Below, one piece after another: positions 1 through 8,418 of a DNA stretch of 32,123 nucleotides; position 1 is the first letter of the stretch; each line of letters starts with the position of its first letter. Origin of the DNA: Alcanivorax sp. 24 (GTDB lineage Bacteria > Pseudomonadota > Gammaproteobacteria > Pseudomonadales > Alcanivoracaceae). A model generated the notes under the pieces. That model had not been told where the DNA came from. It saw nothing but the letters and a program-made list of their open reading frames with translations, and did not search any database. Location: positions 1 through 32,123 of the forward strand of contig NZ_SNUA01000024.1 of assembly GCF_004360225.1 (NCBI RefSeq), given 5' to 3'. A program made the translations under genes and the position numbers.

Positions 1-126
1 CGTCCGGCGTCCGGCGTCCGGCGTCCGGCGTCCGGCGTCCGGCGTCCGGCGTCCGGCGTCCGGCGTCCGGCGTCCGGCGTCCGGCGTCCGGCGTCCGGCG
101 TCCGGCGTCCGGCGTCCGGCGTCCGG
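1..126. repeat. Heptanucleotide tandem repeat, 18 perfect copies
   Basis: The unit CGTCCGG is repeated 18 times without a mismatch and continues past the left edge, so the true copy number is unknown. The unit has no A, and its complement has no T, so no stop codon can occur in any of the six frames. Read as protein on the plus strand, every frame gives a permutation of the same seven residues (R-P-A-S-G-V-R). The tract ends 46 bases before the hyuB start. Slippage by one unit would shift any reading frame passing through it. Confidence 0.97.
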
Positions 127-172
127 CCTGTGGCATACTGCCTGTTCACTCTCCGCCAACCCGATATTGTCC

Positions 173-1741
173 ATGAACCCCGTACAACTGAGTATCTTCG
201 CCAACCGCCTGGCCGGCATCTGCGACGAAATGGGCGCGCTGCTGCGGGCCAGCGCGCTGTCACCGAACATCAAGGATCGATTGGATCTGTCCTGCGCGCT
301 GTTCGACGCCGCCGGCCAGCTTTGCGCCCAGGCCGCCCACATCCCCGTGCATCTGGGTTCCATGGCCTACGCCATGGCGGATCTGGTGGAACAGCGGGAC
401 TGGGCCGACGGCGATCTGCTGGTGGTCAATGACCCCTACCTGGGCGGCACCCATCTGCCGGACGTTACCGTGGTGGCGCCGGTGCTGGTGGCCGACGAGC
501 TCATCGGTTTCGCCGTTACCCGTGCCCACCACGCCAATATCGGCGCCCATTCGCCGGGGTCCATGCCGGTGTCCCGCACGCTGGAGGAAGAAGGCCTGGT
601 GATCGCGCCGCAGTGGCTGAAGCGGCGTGGCGATTGGCAGCTGCCACTGTGCCGGCGGCTGGCCGGGCTGGACGGCCCCGGCCCGTTACCGGTGGATGTG
701 CCCCGGTTCGCCGATTTCGCCGCCCAGGCCAGTAGCTGCCTGGCCGGTGCCCGGCGTCTGGCGGAGCTGGCCGGGGAGCGGGGCACGGCTTGGGTGGCGA
801 CGGCGATGGAGGCCCTGAACCTCTATGGCGAGCGGCGCATGCGGCAGCGCCTGGCGATGCTGCGTGACGGCGTGTATCGGTTCCGCGATTGGATGGACGA
901 CGACGGCCAGGGCCACCGTGATATCGCTATCGCGGTGACGTTGACGGTGGCTGGTGAGCGGGCCCATCTGGACTTCGGTGACAGCGCTGGCCAGGTCGAC
1001 GGCAATATCAATTGCCCGTTGTCGGTGGCCGCCGCCGCCGCTTATTACTGTTTCCGTTGCCTGTTGCCGGATGATGCGCCGTCCTGCGCCGGGCTGTTCC
1101 GGGCGATCACCCTGGAGGCACCCGAGGGCAGTCTGGTCAACGCGCGCCGCCCCGGCGCCGTGGCCGCCGGCAACGTGGAAACCAGCTCGCGCATCGTCGA
1201 TGTGGTGCTGGGGGCGCTGGCCCAGGCGGAGCCTGAAGCAATCCCCGCCGCCAGCCAGGGCACCATGAACAACCTGGCCATGGGCGAGGGCGGCGAACGG
1301 CCCTGGGACTATTACGAGACCATGGCCGGGGGGACCGGCGGCCATGCCCTGGGCCCCGGGGTGTCGGCGGTGCACAGCCACATGACCAACACCCTGAACA
1401 CGCCCATCGAGAGCCTTGAAGAACACTATCCGTTACGGGTTTGGCGGTACCGGTTGCGGCGCGGCAGTGGCGGTGACGGCCACCACCGCGGTGGTGACGG
1501 CATCGAGCGGGAATTGGAGTTTCTGGCGCCGGCCCGTTTCACCTTGCTCACCGAGCGTCGCTATCACCCGCCCTGGGGCCTGGCTGGCGGCGCCGACGGG
1601 GCGATGGGGGAGAACCGGCTCAACGGCGCGCCGCTGCCGGCCAAGGTCAGTGCCCAGGCCAACCCCGGAGACCGTCTGCTACTGGCCTCTCCCGGCGGCG
1701 GTGGCTATGGCCCGAAGGATGATCATCAGGGATGGCGGTAA
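173..1741 (+). CDS. hyuB: Hydantoinase B / oxoprolinase family protein (HyuB)
   Basis: This 522-residue protein belongs to the hydantoinase B/oxoprolinase family, the B subunit that works with HyuA in ATP-dependent opening of 5-oxoproline, hydantoin or related cyclic amides. The N-terminal region carries the family block with NDPYLGGTHLPDV and the following HHANIGAHSPGSMP stretch. Glycine-rich blocks near the C-terminus (GGTGGHALGPG, LASPGGGGYG) are also typical. The length matches stand-alone HyuB proteins. I chose ATG at 173. A TTG lies two codons upstream, and neither has a recognisable Shine-Dalgarno sequence. The codon overlaps a TGA (174-176) that closes an open frame running through the heptamer tract, so translation may be coupled to an upstream gene, conceivably hyuA, outside the window. 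The substrate cannot be told from sequence. Confidence 0.9.
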   Translation: MNPVQLSIFANRLAGICDEMGALLRASALSPNIKDRLDLSCALFDAAGQLCAQAAHIPVHLGSMAYAMADLVEQRDWADGDLLVVNDPYLGGTHLPDVTVVAPVLVADELIGFAVTRAHHANIGAHSPGSMPVSRTLEEEGLVIAPQWLKRRGDWQLPLCRRLAGLDGPGPLPVDVPRFADFAAQASSCLAGARRLAELAGERGTAWVATAMEALNLYGERRMRQRLAMLRDGVYRFRDWMDDDGQGHRDIAIAVTLTVAGERAHLDFGDSAGQVDGNINCPLSVAAAAAYYCFRCLLPDDAPSCAGLFRAITLEAPEGSLVNARRPGAVAAGNVETSSRIVDVVLGALAQAEPEAIPAASQGTMNNLAMGEGGERPWDYYETMAGGTGGHALGPGVSAVHSHMTNTLNTPIESLEEHYPLRVWRYRLRRGSGGDGHHRGGDGIERELEFLAPARFTLLTERRYHPPWGLAGGADGAMGENRLNGAPLPAKVSAQANPGDRLLLASPGGGGYGPKDDHQGWR

Positions 1742-1777
1742 CAAGAAGGTCATGAAAGGTAAAGTGACTTAGCTGTA

Positions 1778-1796
1778 AATACGAATTGTTTTCATT
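1778..1796 (+). promoter_or_regulatory. Fur-box-like site upstream of the TonB receptor
   Basis: The 19-base site AATACGAATTGTTTTCATT lies 48 bases before the receptor start codon, in an AT-rich stretch that contrasts with its surroundings. It resembles proteobacterial Fur boxes mainly in its right half (TTTTCATT). The match to the 19-bp consensus is only partial, so iron regulation is an inference supported by the gene it precedes. Confidence 0.4.
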
Positions 1797-1844
1797 AGTC
1801 TTCCTGCTTCCTTACAAAGCTGACAAAATTGCGGGAACGACAAT

Positions 1845-4025
1845 ATGCAAATTCGTACTCTTTTCTGGAGCGCGGCGTTGACGCCCTCCCTGGTGCTTGC
1901 CGAAACCGGATCTCACCGGCTGCCGGCGGTGGATATCATCGGCTCCTCAGCGGACGCTTTCAGTTTGTCAGGCTCCGCCTATGTGTTGACCAATGAGGAT
2001 CTGGAAAAGAAAGAGTACACGGACGTACATCGCATGCTGCGGGATGCCCCCGGCGTTTATCTGCAGGAGGAGGATGGCTACGGACTGCGTCCGAATATCG
2101 GCATTCGCGGTGCCGCCAGTGGCCGCTCCGAGCGGGTGTCGCTGATGGAGGACGGAGTACTGATGGCTCCGGCGCCTTATGCGGCGCCGGCGGCGTACTA
2201 TTTTCCCAGTGCCGGCCGGTTTCATGGCATCGAGGTTCTCAAGGGGCCGGATACTCTGCGCTACGGCCCCTTTACCGTCGGTGGGGCGATCAACTTCCTG
2301 TCCACGCCGATTCCTGCTGCCCCGGCCGGCATGGTGCAACTGGAAACCGGTGAGAACGGCCACCAGCGTGGCCATGCCTGGTACGGGGCCACGCATGGCC
2401 AATGGGGCTTCCTGCTGGAAACCCACCAGCAAAGCAGCGACGGCTTCAAGGACGTGGACCGTTCCGACCGCGATACCGGTTTCGACAAGCGCGACTATGT
2501 CGCCAAGCTGCGTTGGACCAGCCCGGCGGAAGCGTCGCTACAGCAGGCACTGGAACTCAAGCTGTCCCATTCCAGTGAAGTCTCCAACGAAACCTACCTG
2601 GGCCTCAGCGACCGGGACTTTCATGATGACCCCGATCGGCGCTACGGGCTCAGCGCCCTGGATCAGATGGACAACGATCACGATGGCATCGCCCTGCGCC
2701 ATCATCTGGTGCTCGGCGACCGCACCCAACTGGAGTCGGTGATTTACCGCAATGAGTTTCAGCGCGACTGGTTCAAGGTCAGCGGTGCCGGTGGCCGTGG
2801 CCTGGGCGGCCTGATCGATGCCGCCAACGGCGGCGACGCCGATGCCCGGGCGATCCTGGACGGCAGCCAGGACGTCTCCGATGTGACGGTCAAACACAAT
2901 AACCGGGAATACACCGCCAAGGGGATCCAGAGCGAGCTGGTCCATGCCTTCACCACCGCCGCTCTGGAGCATGAGATAGTGGTGGGCGCCCGTTTCCATC
3001 AGGACGAGGTGGATCGTTACCAGCCGGTGGAGGTGTTCTCGCAGACCAACGGTGCTTTGGTGCCCAGTGGTTACGTGGCGCCCACCGGCGGTGACAACCG
3101 GGTGGAAGAGGCCGATGCCTGGTCGGCCTGGCTGGTGGACAAGGTGTATATCGGCAAGCTGATCCTGACCGGTTCGTTGCGGTATGAGGACATCGAATCC
3201 AAGGCCCGCCGCTACGGTGACCCGGGGCGGGATACCGTGAGCCGGCGTGACAGCAACGAGGTCAGCGAGGTGCTGGCCGGATTGGGCGCCACCTACCTGC
3301 TGAACGATCAGTGGTCCTTGCTGGCTGGTGTACATCAGGGGTTCGCTCCGGCGGGCGCTTCCGCCACGGATGGCACCGACCCGGAGAAAAGCGTGAACTA
3401 TGAGGCCGGTTTCCGCTACTGGGGCGAGCGCTTGAATCTGGATGCCATCGGTTTCTACAGCGATTACGAGAATACACTGCAGAATTGCTCGCTGGCCTAT
3501 CCCTGCGATCTGGTCGGCGGCGGCAGTCAGGACTCCGGCTCGGTGAGCTTCGGCGAGTCCCGCGTATACGGCCTGGAGCTGGCGGCCGGCAGCGAACTCT
3601 GGCGGGTGGGCAATGGCCTGAGCGTGCCGCTGCGGCTGGCTTACACCTATACGCGCGGCAAGATCACCGAATCCTCCGAGTCCAGTGATTCCGTGGTGGA
3701 AAGCGGGGATCGCCTGCCTTACCTGCCGGAGCACCAGGTCAGTCTGACGGTGGGGTTGGAGCAGCCGGCCCAGTGGGGCGGCTATCTGACCACCCGGTAT
3801 GTGGAAGGGATGTGTGTCACCGGCGGCTGCGACAAAGGGTTGGAACGTACCGATGACCTGCTAGTGGTGGATCTGACCGCGTCCTACCATCTGACCAGCG
3901 CGGTGGAGGTCTACGGCAAGGTGGATAACCTGTTCGATGAGCGCAAAATCGTCGCCCGCAGCCCGGACGGCGCCCGCCCGAATCCGCCGCGCACGGCCGC
4001 TCTCGGGGTCCGCGTCCATTTCTGA
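1845..4025 (+). CDS. TonB-dependent outer-membrane receptor, FecA-like
   Basis: This 726-residue protein is an outer-membrane TonB-dependent transporter. A signal peptide spans about residues 1-19, ending SLVLA. The plug domain follows (about 40-155) with typical blocks: MLRDAPGVYLQ, RPNIGIRGAASGRSERVSLM and GIEVLKGPDTLRYGP. The rest is a 22-strand-type beta barrel ending in a terminal phenylalanine (GVRVHF), the outer-membrane insertion signature. The C-terminal GARPNPPRTAALG stretch is like FecA-type ferric-citrate receptors. There is no N-terminal signalling domain, so no FecIR-type transmembrane signalling is expected. A Fur-box-like site upstream suggests iron control. It appears monocistronic, with a strong hairpin behind it. 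The ligand is unknown: ferric citrate or another siderophore is plausible, and copper or other substrates are not excluded. Confidence 0.92.
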   Translation: MQIRTLFWSAALTPSLVLAETGSHRLPAVDIIGSSADAFSLSGSAYVLTNEDLEKKEYTDVHRMLRDAPGVYLQEEDGYGLRPNIGIRGAASGRSERVSLMEDGVLMAPAPYAAPAAYYFPSAGRFHGIEVLKGPDTLRYGPFTVGGAINFLSTPIPAAPAGMVQLETGENGHQRGHAWYGATHGQWGFLLETHQQSSDGFKDVDRSDRDTGFDKRDYVAKLRWTSPAEASLQQALELKLSHSSEVSNETYLGLSDRDFHDDPDRRYGLSALDQMDNDHDGIALRHHLVLGDRTQLESVIYRNEFQRDWFKVSGAGGRGLGGLIDAANGGDADARAILDGSQDVSDVTVKHNNREYTAKGIQSELVHAFTTAALEHEIVVGARFHQDEVDRYQPVEVFSQTNGALVPSGYVAPTGGDNRVEEADAWSAWLVDKVYIGKLILTGSLRYEDIESKARRYGDPGRDTVSRRDSNEVSEVLAGLGATYLLNDQWSLLAGVHQGFAPAGASATDGTDPEKSVNYEAGFRYWGERLNLDAIGFYSDYENTLQNCSLAYPCDLVGGGSQDSGSVSFGESRVYGLELAAGSELWRVGNGLSVPLRLAYTYTRGKITESSESSDSVVESGDRLPYLPEHQVSLTVGLEQPAQWGGYLTTRYVEGMCVTGGCDKGLERTDDLLVVDLTASYHLTSAVEVYGKVDNLFDERKIVARSPDGARPNPPRTAALGVRVHF

Positions 4026-4052
4026 CCGGCCATGGGCCAGGCTTGAAAGCGC

Positions 4053-4087
4053 CCGGCGCCGTCCCCACCCTCTGCCCACGGCGCCGG
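4053..4087 (+). terminator. Strong hairpin after the TonB receptor
   Basis: CCGGCGCCGT (4053-4062) and ACGGCGCCGG (4078-4087) form a perfect 10-bp GC-rich stem with a 15-base loop. No T-run follows, so it is not a canonical intrinsic terminator. It may stabilise the 3' end or act as a non-canonical terminator between the receptor and grxD. Confidence 0.5.
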
Positions 4088-4140
4088 AAGTGCTACACTG
4101 ACCGGTAACTTCAATCAGCCATCCAGCCAGGTAGTCTTTT

Positions 4141-4473
4141 ATGGACGACGTGCTTCAGGTCATCAAAGACCAGATAGCCCAAAACCCGGTGCTGCTCTAC
4201 ATGAAAGGCACCCCGCAGTTTCCTCAGTGCGGCTTCTCCGCCCAGGTGGTGGAAGCGATGACCAAGGTGAACAAGCCGTTCGCCTATGTGAACATCCTGG
4301 AAGCCCCGGAAATCCGCCAGTCGCTCAAGGAATACGCCAACTGGCCGACTTACCCGCAGCTGTGGGTCAGCGGCGAACTGGTCGGTGGCTGCGACATCAT
4401 CATGGAAATGTTTCGCTCCGGGCAGCTGCAAACGCTGATCGAGAGCGCCGCGGCGGAAAGCGACGCCGAATAA
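4141..4473 (+). CDS. grxD: Monothiol glutaredoxin Grx4
   Basis: This 110-residue CGFS-type monothiol glutaredoxin binds and transfers [2Fe-2S] clusters, usually as a glutathione-ligated dimer or with BolA. The active-site motif CGFS is at residues 30-33 (FPQCGFSAQ). The conserved MKGTP block with the GSH-contacting lysine precedes it, and the WPTYPQLWVSGELVGGCDI segment carries the cis-proline and the glutathione-binding GG. Full length matches E. coli Grx4. A TACACT hexamer (4093-4098) is a possible -10 element. An intrinsic terminator follows and separates it from the peroxiredoxin gene, although both belong to thiol-redox metabolism. Confidence 0.96.
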   Translation: MDDVLQVIKDQIAQNPVLLYMKGTPQFPQCGFSAQVVEAMTKVNKPFAYVNILEAPEIRQSLKEYANWPTYPQLWVSGELVGGCDIIMEMFRSGQLQTLIESAAAESDAE

Positions 4474-4504
4474 ACCTCGGATGCGACGAGAACGCACCGG
4501 CACA

Positions 4505-4526
4505 CCCGCCGTTCACGGCGGGTTTT
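4505..4526 (+). terminator. Intrinsic terminator after grxD
   Basis: CCCGCCG (4505-4511) pairs with CGGCGGG (4516-4522) around a TTCA tetraloop and is followed directly by TTTT. It lies 32 bases after the grxD stop codon and before the peroxiredoxin ribosome-binding site (GGAGA near 4542), so the two genes are probably transcribed separately or with partial read-through. Confidence 0.88.
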
Positions 4527-4556
4527 CCCTTGTGACTTAACTGGAGAGATAACGAG

Positions 4557-5159
4557 ATGGGCGTATTGGTAGGTAAACCCGCACCGGACTTCACCGTTCC
4601 CGCGGTATTGGGCGATGGCAGCATCGTCGACGAGTTCACCCTGTCCGAGGCGATCAAGGGCAAGTACGGTCTGGTGTTCTTTTACCCGCTGGATTTCACC
4701 TTCGTCTGCCCGTCCGAGCTGATCGCCCTGGATCACCGCATGGACGCGTTCAAGGAACGCGGCGTGGAAGTGGTCGGTGTCTCCATCGACAGCCATTTCA
4801 CCCACAACGCCTGGCGTAACACCCCAGTGAACGACGGCGGTATTGGCGCGGTGAAATACACTCTGGCAGCCGATATGAATCACCAGATCGCCCAGGCTTA
4901 CGATGTTGAATCCGAAGGCGGCATGGCGTTCCGTGGTGCGTTCCTGATCGACAAGAACGGTGTGGTGCGCAGCCAGATCGTCAACGACCTGCCGTTGGGC
5001 CGTAACATCGACGAGTTGGTGCGTCTGGTGGACGCCATCCAGTTCCACGAAGAACACGGCGAAGTGTGTCCGGCCGGCTGGCAAAAAGGCGACGCCGGCA
5101 TGAAGGACAGCCCGGAAGGCGTGGCCTCTTACCTGTCCGAGAACGCGGACAAGCTGTAA
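4557..5159 (+). CDS. Typical 2-Cys peroxiredoxin (AhpC/TSA family)
   Basis: This 200-residue peroxiredoxin reduces hydrogen peroxide and organic peroxides. The peroxidatic cysteine is C51 in PLDFTFVCPSE, and the resolving cysteine is C171 in GEVCPAGW, so it is a typical 2-Cys dimer. The GG(M)AFRGAFLID segment resembles the GGLG-type loop region of the Prx1/AhpC class, and the C-terminal helical tail is present. It is closer to thioredoxin-dependent Prx proteins than to enterobacterial AhpC, and no ahpF lies next to it. A GGAGA Shine-Dalgarno sequence precedes the ATG. The gene ends at a non-coding repeat block and converges on rnt. Confidence 0.95.
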   Translation: MGVLVGKPAPDFTVPAVLGDGSIVDEFTLSEAIKGKYGLVFFYPLDFTFVCPSELIALDHRMDAFKERGVEVVGVSIDSHFTHNAWRNTPVNDGGIGAVKYTLAADMNHQIAQAYDVESEGGMAFRGAFLIDKNGVVRSQIVNDLPLGRNIDELVRLVDAIQFHEEHGEVCPAGWQKGDAGMKDSPEGVASYLSENADKL

Positions 5160-5213
5160 AGCGCGGAAGACCGGACGCCAAAGTCAAAACCCGGGACTGA
5201 AGGCGTTGCGGAA

Positions 5214-5318
5214 ATAAAAAATTGCCGGGAGCAATTTTTAACGTTGCTCGGCGACGGCCCGCAGGGTGACCGCCATGGACGGCGGTCATAAAAAATTGCC
5301 GGGAGTAATGTTTAACGT
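5214..5318. repeat. 31-base direct repeat with hairpins downstream of the peroxiredoxin
   Basis: Two near-identical copies lie at about 5214-5244 and 5288-5318, both built on AAAAAATTGCCGGGAG followed by (C/T)AAT(T/G)TTTAACGTT. In the first copy AAAAATTGC (5217-5225) and GCAATTTTT (5231-5239) form a perfect 9-bp stem with a T-run, usable as a terminator in both directions. Between the copies TGACCGCC (5267-5274) and GGCGGTCA (5281-5288) form another perfect 8-bp stem. The second copy carries two changes that break the first hairpin's symmetry. The first copy is the likely transcription stop for the peroxiredoxin gene. Confidence 0.75.
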
Positions 5319-5502
5319 TCCCGATTCGAGTGAACCGCCGCGTTCCGGACTCCCACAACGACAAACCTTTCCAGGAGAGGAAAGGATATCCGTATTGCCC
5401 GGTTACCTCGGAGACATCCATTCAGAGGTGGCTACAGCGCCGCTGTGGGAAGAGGCCCGGGCGGCGCTCCGCTTGGTGGCGAAGGCCCTGGACCGTTGGC
5501 GA

Positions 5503-6126
5503 TTCGCTTGCCAGCAAGCTTCCCACAGCGGCTTCGTGGCAGATCCGTGGGAGACCAGCATGCTGGCGAATTCCGGCCCTCTGGTGTTGGGATACTCGCT
5601 TGCCAGCAAGCTTCCCACAGCGGCTTCGTGGCATGATCCGTGGGAGACCCGCTTGCTGGCGAATTCCGGCTCTCTGGTGTTGGGATATTCGCTTGCCGGC
5701 AAGCTTCCCACAGCGACTTCGTGGCAGATCCGTGGGAGACCCGCTTGCTGGCGAATTCCGGCCCTCTGGTGTTGGGATATTCGCTTGCCAGCAAGCTTCC
5801 CACAGCGGCTTCGTGGCATGATCCGTGGGAGACCAGCTTGCTGGCGAATTCCGGCCCTCTGGTGTTGGGATATTCGCTTGCCAGCAAGCTTCCCACAGCG
5901 ACTTCGTGGCAGATCCGTGGGAGACCAGCTTGCTGGCGAATTCCGGCCCTCTGGTGTTGGGATATTCGCTTGCCGGCAAGCTTCCCACAGCGGCTTCGTG
6001 GCATGATCCGTGGGAGGCCCGCTTGCTGGCGAATTCTGGCCCTCTGGCGTTGGGATATTCGCTTGCCAGCAAGCTTCCCACAGCGGCTTCGTGGCATGAC
6101 CCGTGGGAGACCAGCTTGCTGGCGAA
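5503..6126. repeat. Tandem REP-pair (BIME-like) array, seven units of 92/93 bp
   Basis: Each unit holds one REP forward (TTCGCTTGCCAGCAAGCTTC then CCACAGCG), a short linker, one REP reversed (CCGTGGGAGACCAGCTTGC then TGGCGAA), and a constant 24-base spacer with CCGGCCCTCTGGTGTTGGGA. Units begin (at CGCTTG) at 5505, 5597, 5690, 5782, 5875, 5967 and 6060. The linker reads GGCAGATCC in units 1, 3 and 5 and GGCATGATCC in units 2, 4 and 6, so the longer period is 185 bp. The last unit repeats the GCATG form and lacks the spacer. No gene is credible here. Open frames span it only because the unit lacks stops. It lies between convergent genes. Confidence 0.95.
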
Positions 6127-6268
6127 TAGAGCGGCTTGGTAGCCCCTTCCGTTACAGACCCGTGCCCATGATTGAAGCGCCGTGGCCCGCTAAACCGCGA
6201 TGAACCTAAAAGAAGGCGTTTTAGTGCTTGCCAGGGCATTGTGTCTGGTTTTGCATTGCCAGCGCCCC

Positions 6269-6937
6269 TCAGTCCAGTTCCCGCGCCAGGGTCGGCGGCA
6301 TCTTGCCGGGCGGCGGCGGCGGCCAGCCGCCCAGGTCGCGGAAGCGGTTGACCATGGAGCAGAACAGCTCGGCGGTGCGGGTGGCGTCGTAGAGGGCGGA
6401 ATGGGCCTCGCGCTGGCTGAAGCGGATGCCGGCGGCCTCGCAGGCCTTGGCCAGCACCGTCTGACCGTAGACCAGGCCGGCCAGGGCGGCGGTATCGAAG
6501 CTGGAAAACGGGTGGAACGGATTGCGTTTGACGTCGTTCCGCTCGGAAGCGGCGTTGAGAAACCCCTGATCGAAGAAACTGTTGTGCCCGACCAGCACCG
6601 CCCGGTTGCAGCCGTTCTGCTTCACCGCCTTGCGGACCGGATCGAAAATCCCCTTGAGCGCGATATCCTCGGCCACCGCGCCGCGCAACGGGTTGCTCGG
6701 GTCGATGCCGGTGAAATCCAGGGCCGCCTGCTCGATATTGGCGCCGGGGAAGGGGTCCACATGGAAGTGGATCCGGGTGGCCGGGCGCAGGTGGCCGCCA
6801 GCGTCCATCTCCAGCAAAACCGCCGCGATTTCCAGCAGGGCGTCGTGGCGCGCGTCGAAGCCGCCGGTTTCCACGTCCACCACGACGGGCAAAAAGCCCC
6901 GGAAGCGCAAGGCAAGGGAAGGGTGTTTCTCGCTCAT
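6269..6937 (-). CDS. rnt: Ribonuclease T
   Basis: This 222-residue DEDDh-family 3'-5' exoribonuclease trims tRNA and other stable RNA 3' ends and works as a homodimer. The N-terminal [28 protein letters not shown] block carries the first D-E-T catalytic motif, as in E. coli RNase T. The second is in [12 protein letters not shown] and the third in [14 protein letters not shown], which supplies the catalytic His and Asp. I chose ATG at 6937 (MSEKHPSL). A TTG five codons upstream is less likely. The gene is divergent from argG and converges on the peroxiredoxin gene across the REP array. Confidence 0.96.
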   Translation of the reverse strand: MSEKHPSLALRFRGFLPVVVDVETGGFDARHDALLEIAAVLLEMDAGGHLRPATRIHFHVDPFPGANIEQAALDFTGIDPSNPLRGAVAEDIALKGIFDPVRKAVKQNGCNRAVLVGHNSFFDQGFLNAASERNDVKRNPFHPFSSFDTAALAGLVYGQTVLAKACEAAGIRFSQREAHSALYDATRTAELFCSMVNRFRDLGGWPPPPPGKMPPTLARELD

Positions 6938-7065
6938 GGAGTCTCCGTACAAGGCGTGCCCATGCTACGGGGCCCGCTATCCCCGCACAAGACCGCCGGC
7001 CCAGAGCCGGGCTGAGGCGCCATTCTACACAAAACCGGCGATAAAGCGCGGCCTCCCGTGGACAG

Positions 7066-7095
7066 GTGACGGCGATGGACGGTGGCGGGTACAAT
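7066..7095 (+). promoter_or_regulatory. Candidate sigma-70 promoter for argG
   Basis: TACAAT at 7090-7095 is a good -10 hexamer. GTGACG at 7066-7071 is a weak -35 (4 of 6) with an 18-base spacer. It would start transcription near 7102, about 60 bases before the argG ATG. No ARG-box-like palindrome was recognised. Confidence 0.45.
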
Positions 7096-7163
7096 ACGCG
7101 GTCTTTCGTTCACTGCCATCGTCCGGCCAAGCCGGCGGTGCGCGTCCACGTGTGGAGCTTTGC

Positions 7164-8387
7164 ATGTCCGGCATCAAGAAAGTGGTATTGGCCTATTCCG
7201 GTGGCCTGGATACTTCGGTGATCGTCAAATGGTTGCAGGAAACCTACCAGTGTGAGGTGGTGACCTTTACCGCCGATATCGGCCAGGGCGAGGAAGTGGA
7301 GCCGGCCCGCGCCAAGGCCCAGGCCATGGGCGTGAAGGAAATCTACATCGAGGATCTGCGCGAGGAATTCGTGCGTGACTATGTCTTCCCGATGTTCCGC
7401 GCCAACACCATTTATGAGGGCGAATACCTGCTGGGCACCTCCATCGCGCGTCCGTTGATCGCCAAGCGTCTGGTTGAAATCGCCGAGGAAACCGGCGCCG
7501 ACGCCATCTCCCACGGCGCCACCGGCAAGGGTAACGACCAGGTCCGCTTTGAACTGGGTGCCTACGCGCTCAAACCCGGCATCCAGGTGATCGCGCCGTG
7601 GCGGGAATGGGATCTGAATTCCCGTGAAAAGCTGATGGCCTTCTGCGAGGACCATGAGATTCCGGTGGATTTCACCAGCAAGAAGAAGAAATCCCCTTAC
7701 TCCATGGACGCCAACCTGCTGCACATCTCCTATGAAGGCGGCAATCTGGAAGACCCGTGGTGGGAAGCCGAGGAAGACATGTGGCGCTGGAGCGTGAGCC
7801 CGGAAAATGCGCCGGATCAGCCCACCTACATCACCCTGACCTACGAGAAGGGCGATATCGTTGCCATCGACGGTGAGCGTCTGAGCCCCGCCGAGGTGCT
7901 CGCCAGGCTGAACAAACTGGGTGGTGACAACGGCATTGGGCGTCTCGACATCGTCGAAAACCGCTATGTCGGCATGAAGTCCCGGGGCTGCTACGAAACC
8001 CCTGGCGGCACCATCATGTTGCCGGCCCACCGTGCCATCGAGTCCCTGACCCTGGACCGTGAGTCCGCGCACCTGAAGGACTCGGTGATGCCCAAGTACG
8101 CCGAGTTGCTGTACAACGGCTATTGGTGGAGCCCGGAACGTCTGGCGCTGCAAAAGCTGATCGACGCCACTCAGGAACACGTCAACGGTGAAGTGCGGGT
8201 CAAACTGTACAAGGGCCATGTGGCCGTGGTCGGCCGCCGTTCCGACAACGACAGCCTGTTCGACGCTTCCATCGCCACCTTCGAGGACGATGCCGGCGCC
8301 TACAATCAGAAGGACGCCGAGGGCTTTATCAAGCTGAACGCCTTGCGTTTGCGTATCGCCGCCAAGAACGGCCGGAAATTGTCGTAA
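7164..8387 (+). CDS. argG: Argininosuccinate synthase
   Basis: This 407-residue enzyme joins citrulline and aspartate using ATP to make argininosuccinate, the penultimate step of arginine synthesis. The N-terminal PP-loop motif AYSGGLDTS is at residues 9-17. The family blocks [41 protein letters not shown] and ETPGGTI follow. The length fits the shorter, common bacterial type rather than the about 447-residue E. coli type. ATG at 7164 follows a GTGGAG ribosome-binding site. The frame stays open far upstream, but this start matches the family N-terminus. It stands alone and ends at a long REP hairpin. Confidence 0.98.
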   Translation: MSGIKKVVLAYSGGLDTSVIVKWLQETYQCEVVTFTADIGQGEEVEPARAKAQAMGVKEIYIEDLREEFVRDYVFPMFRANTIYEGEYLLGTSIARPLIAKRLVEIAEETGADAISHGATGKGNDQVRFELGAYALKPGIQVIAPWREWDLNSREKLMAFCEDHEIPVDFTSKKKKSPYSMDANLLHISYEGGNLEDPWWEAEEDMWRWSVSPENAPDQPTYITLTYEKGDIVAIDGERLSPAEVLARLNKLGGDNGIGRLDIVENRYVGMKSRGCYETPGGTIMLPAHRAIESLTLDRESAHLKDSVMPKYAELLYNGYWWSPERLALQKLIDATQEHVNGEVRVKLYKGHVAVVGRRSDNDSLFDASIATFEDDAGAYNQKDAEGFIKLNALRLRIAAKNGRKLS

Positions 8388-8418
8388 CCGGGCCGTCATC
8401 AACGGCTTGTAAAAAGCA

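Larger units (their letters stand above)
5160..6268. other. 1.1-kb non-coding block between convergent genes
   Basis: This interval between the peroxiredoxin and rnt stop codons holds the 31-base repeats and hairpins (5214-5318), a unique stretch (about 5320-5500), the seven-unit REP array (5503-6126) and about 140 bases of unassigned sequence (6127-6268). I see no protein gene, RNA gene or promoter that I can support. Confidence 0.85.

Noticed and set aside
130-432. 100-codon plus-strand frame starting with GTG after the heptamers
   Set aside because: It overlaps hyuB in another frame and has no homology or ribosome-binding site.
5503-6126. CRISPR-like regular spacing
   Set aside because: Whole 92/93-base units are repeated, including the 'spacers', and each unit is a pair of inverted REPs. 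There are no unique spacers and no cas genes.
5403-7094. A 563-codon minus-strand frame spanning the REP array and rnt, and several plus-strand frames in the array
   Set aside because: The array unit lacks stop codons, so frames stay open by chance. The translated repeats are REP sequence, and the part over rnt is in a different frame from RNase T.
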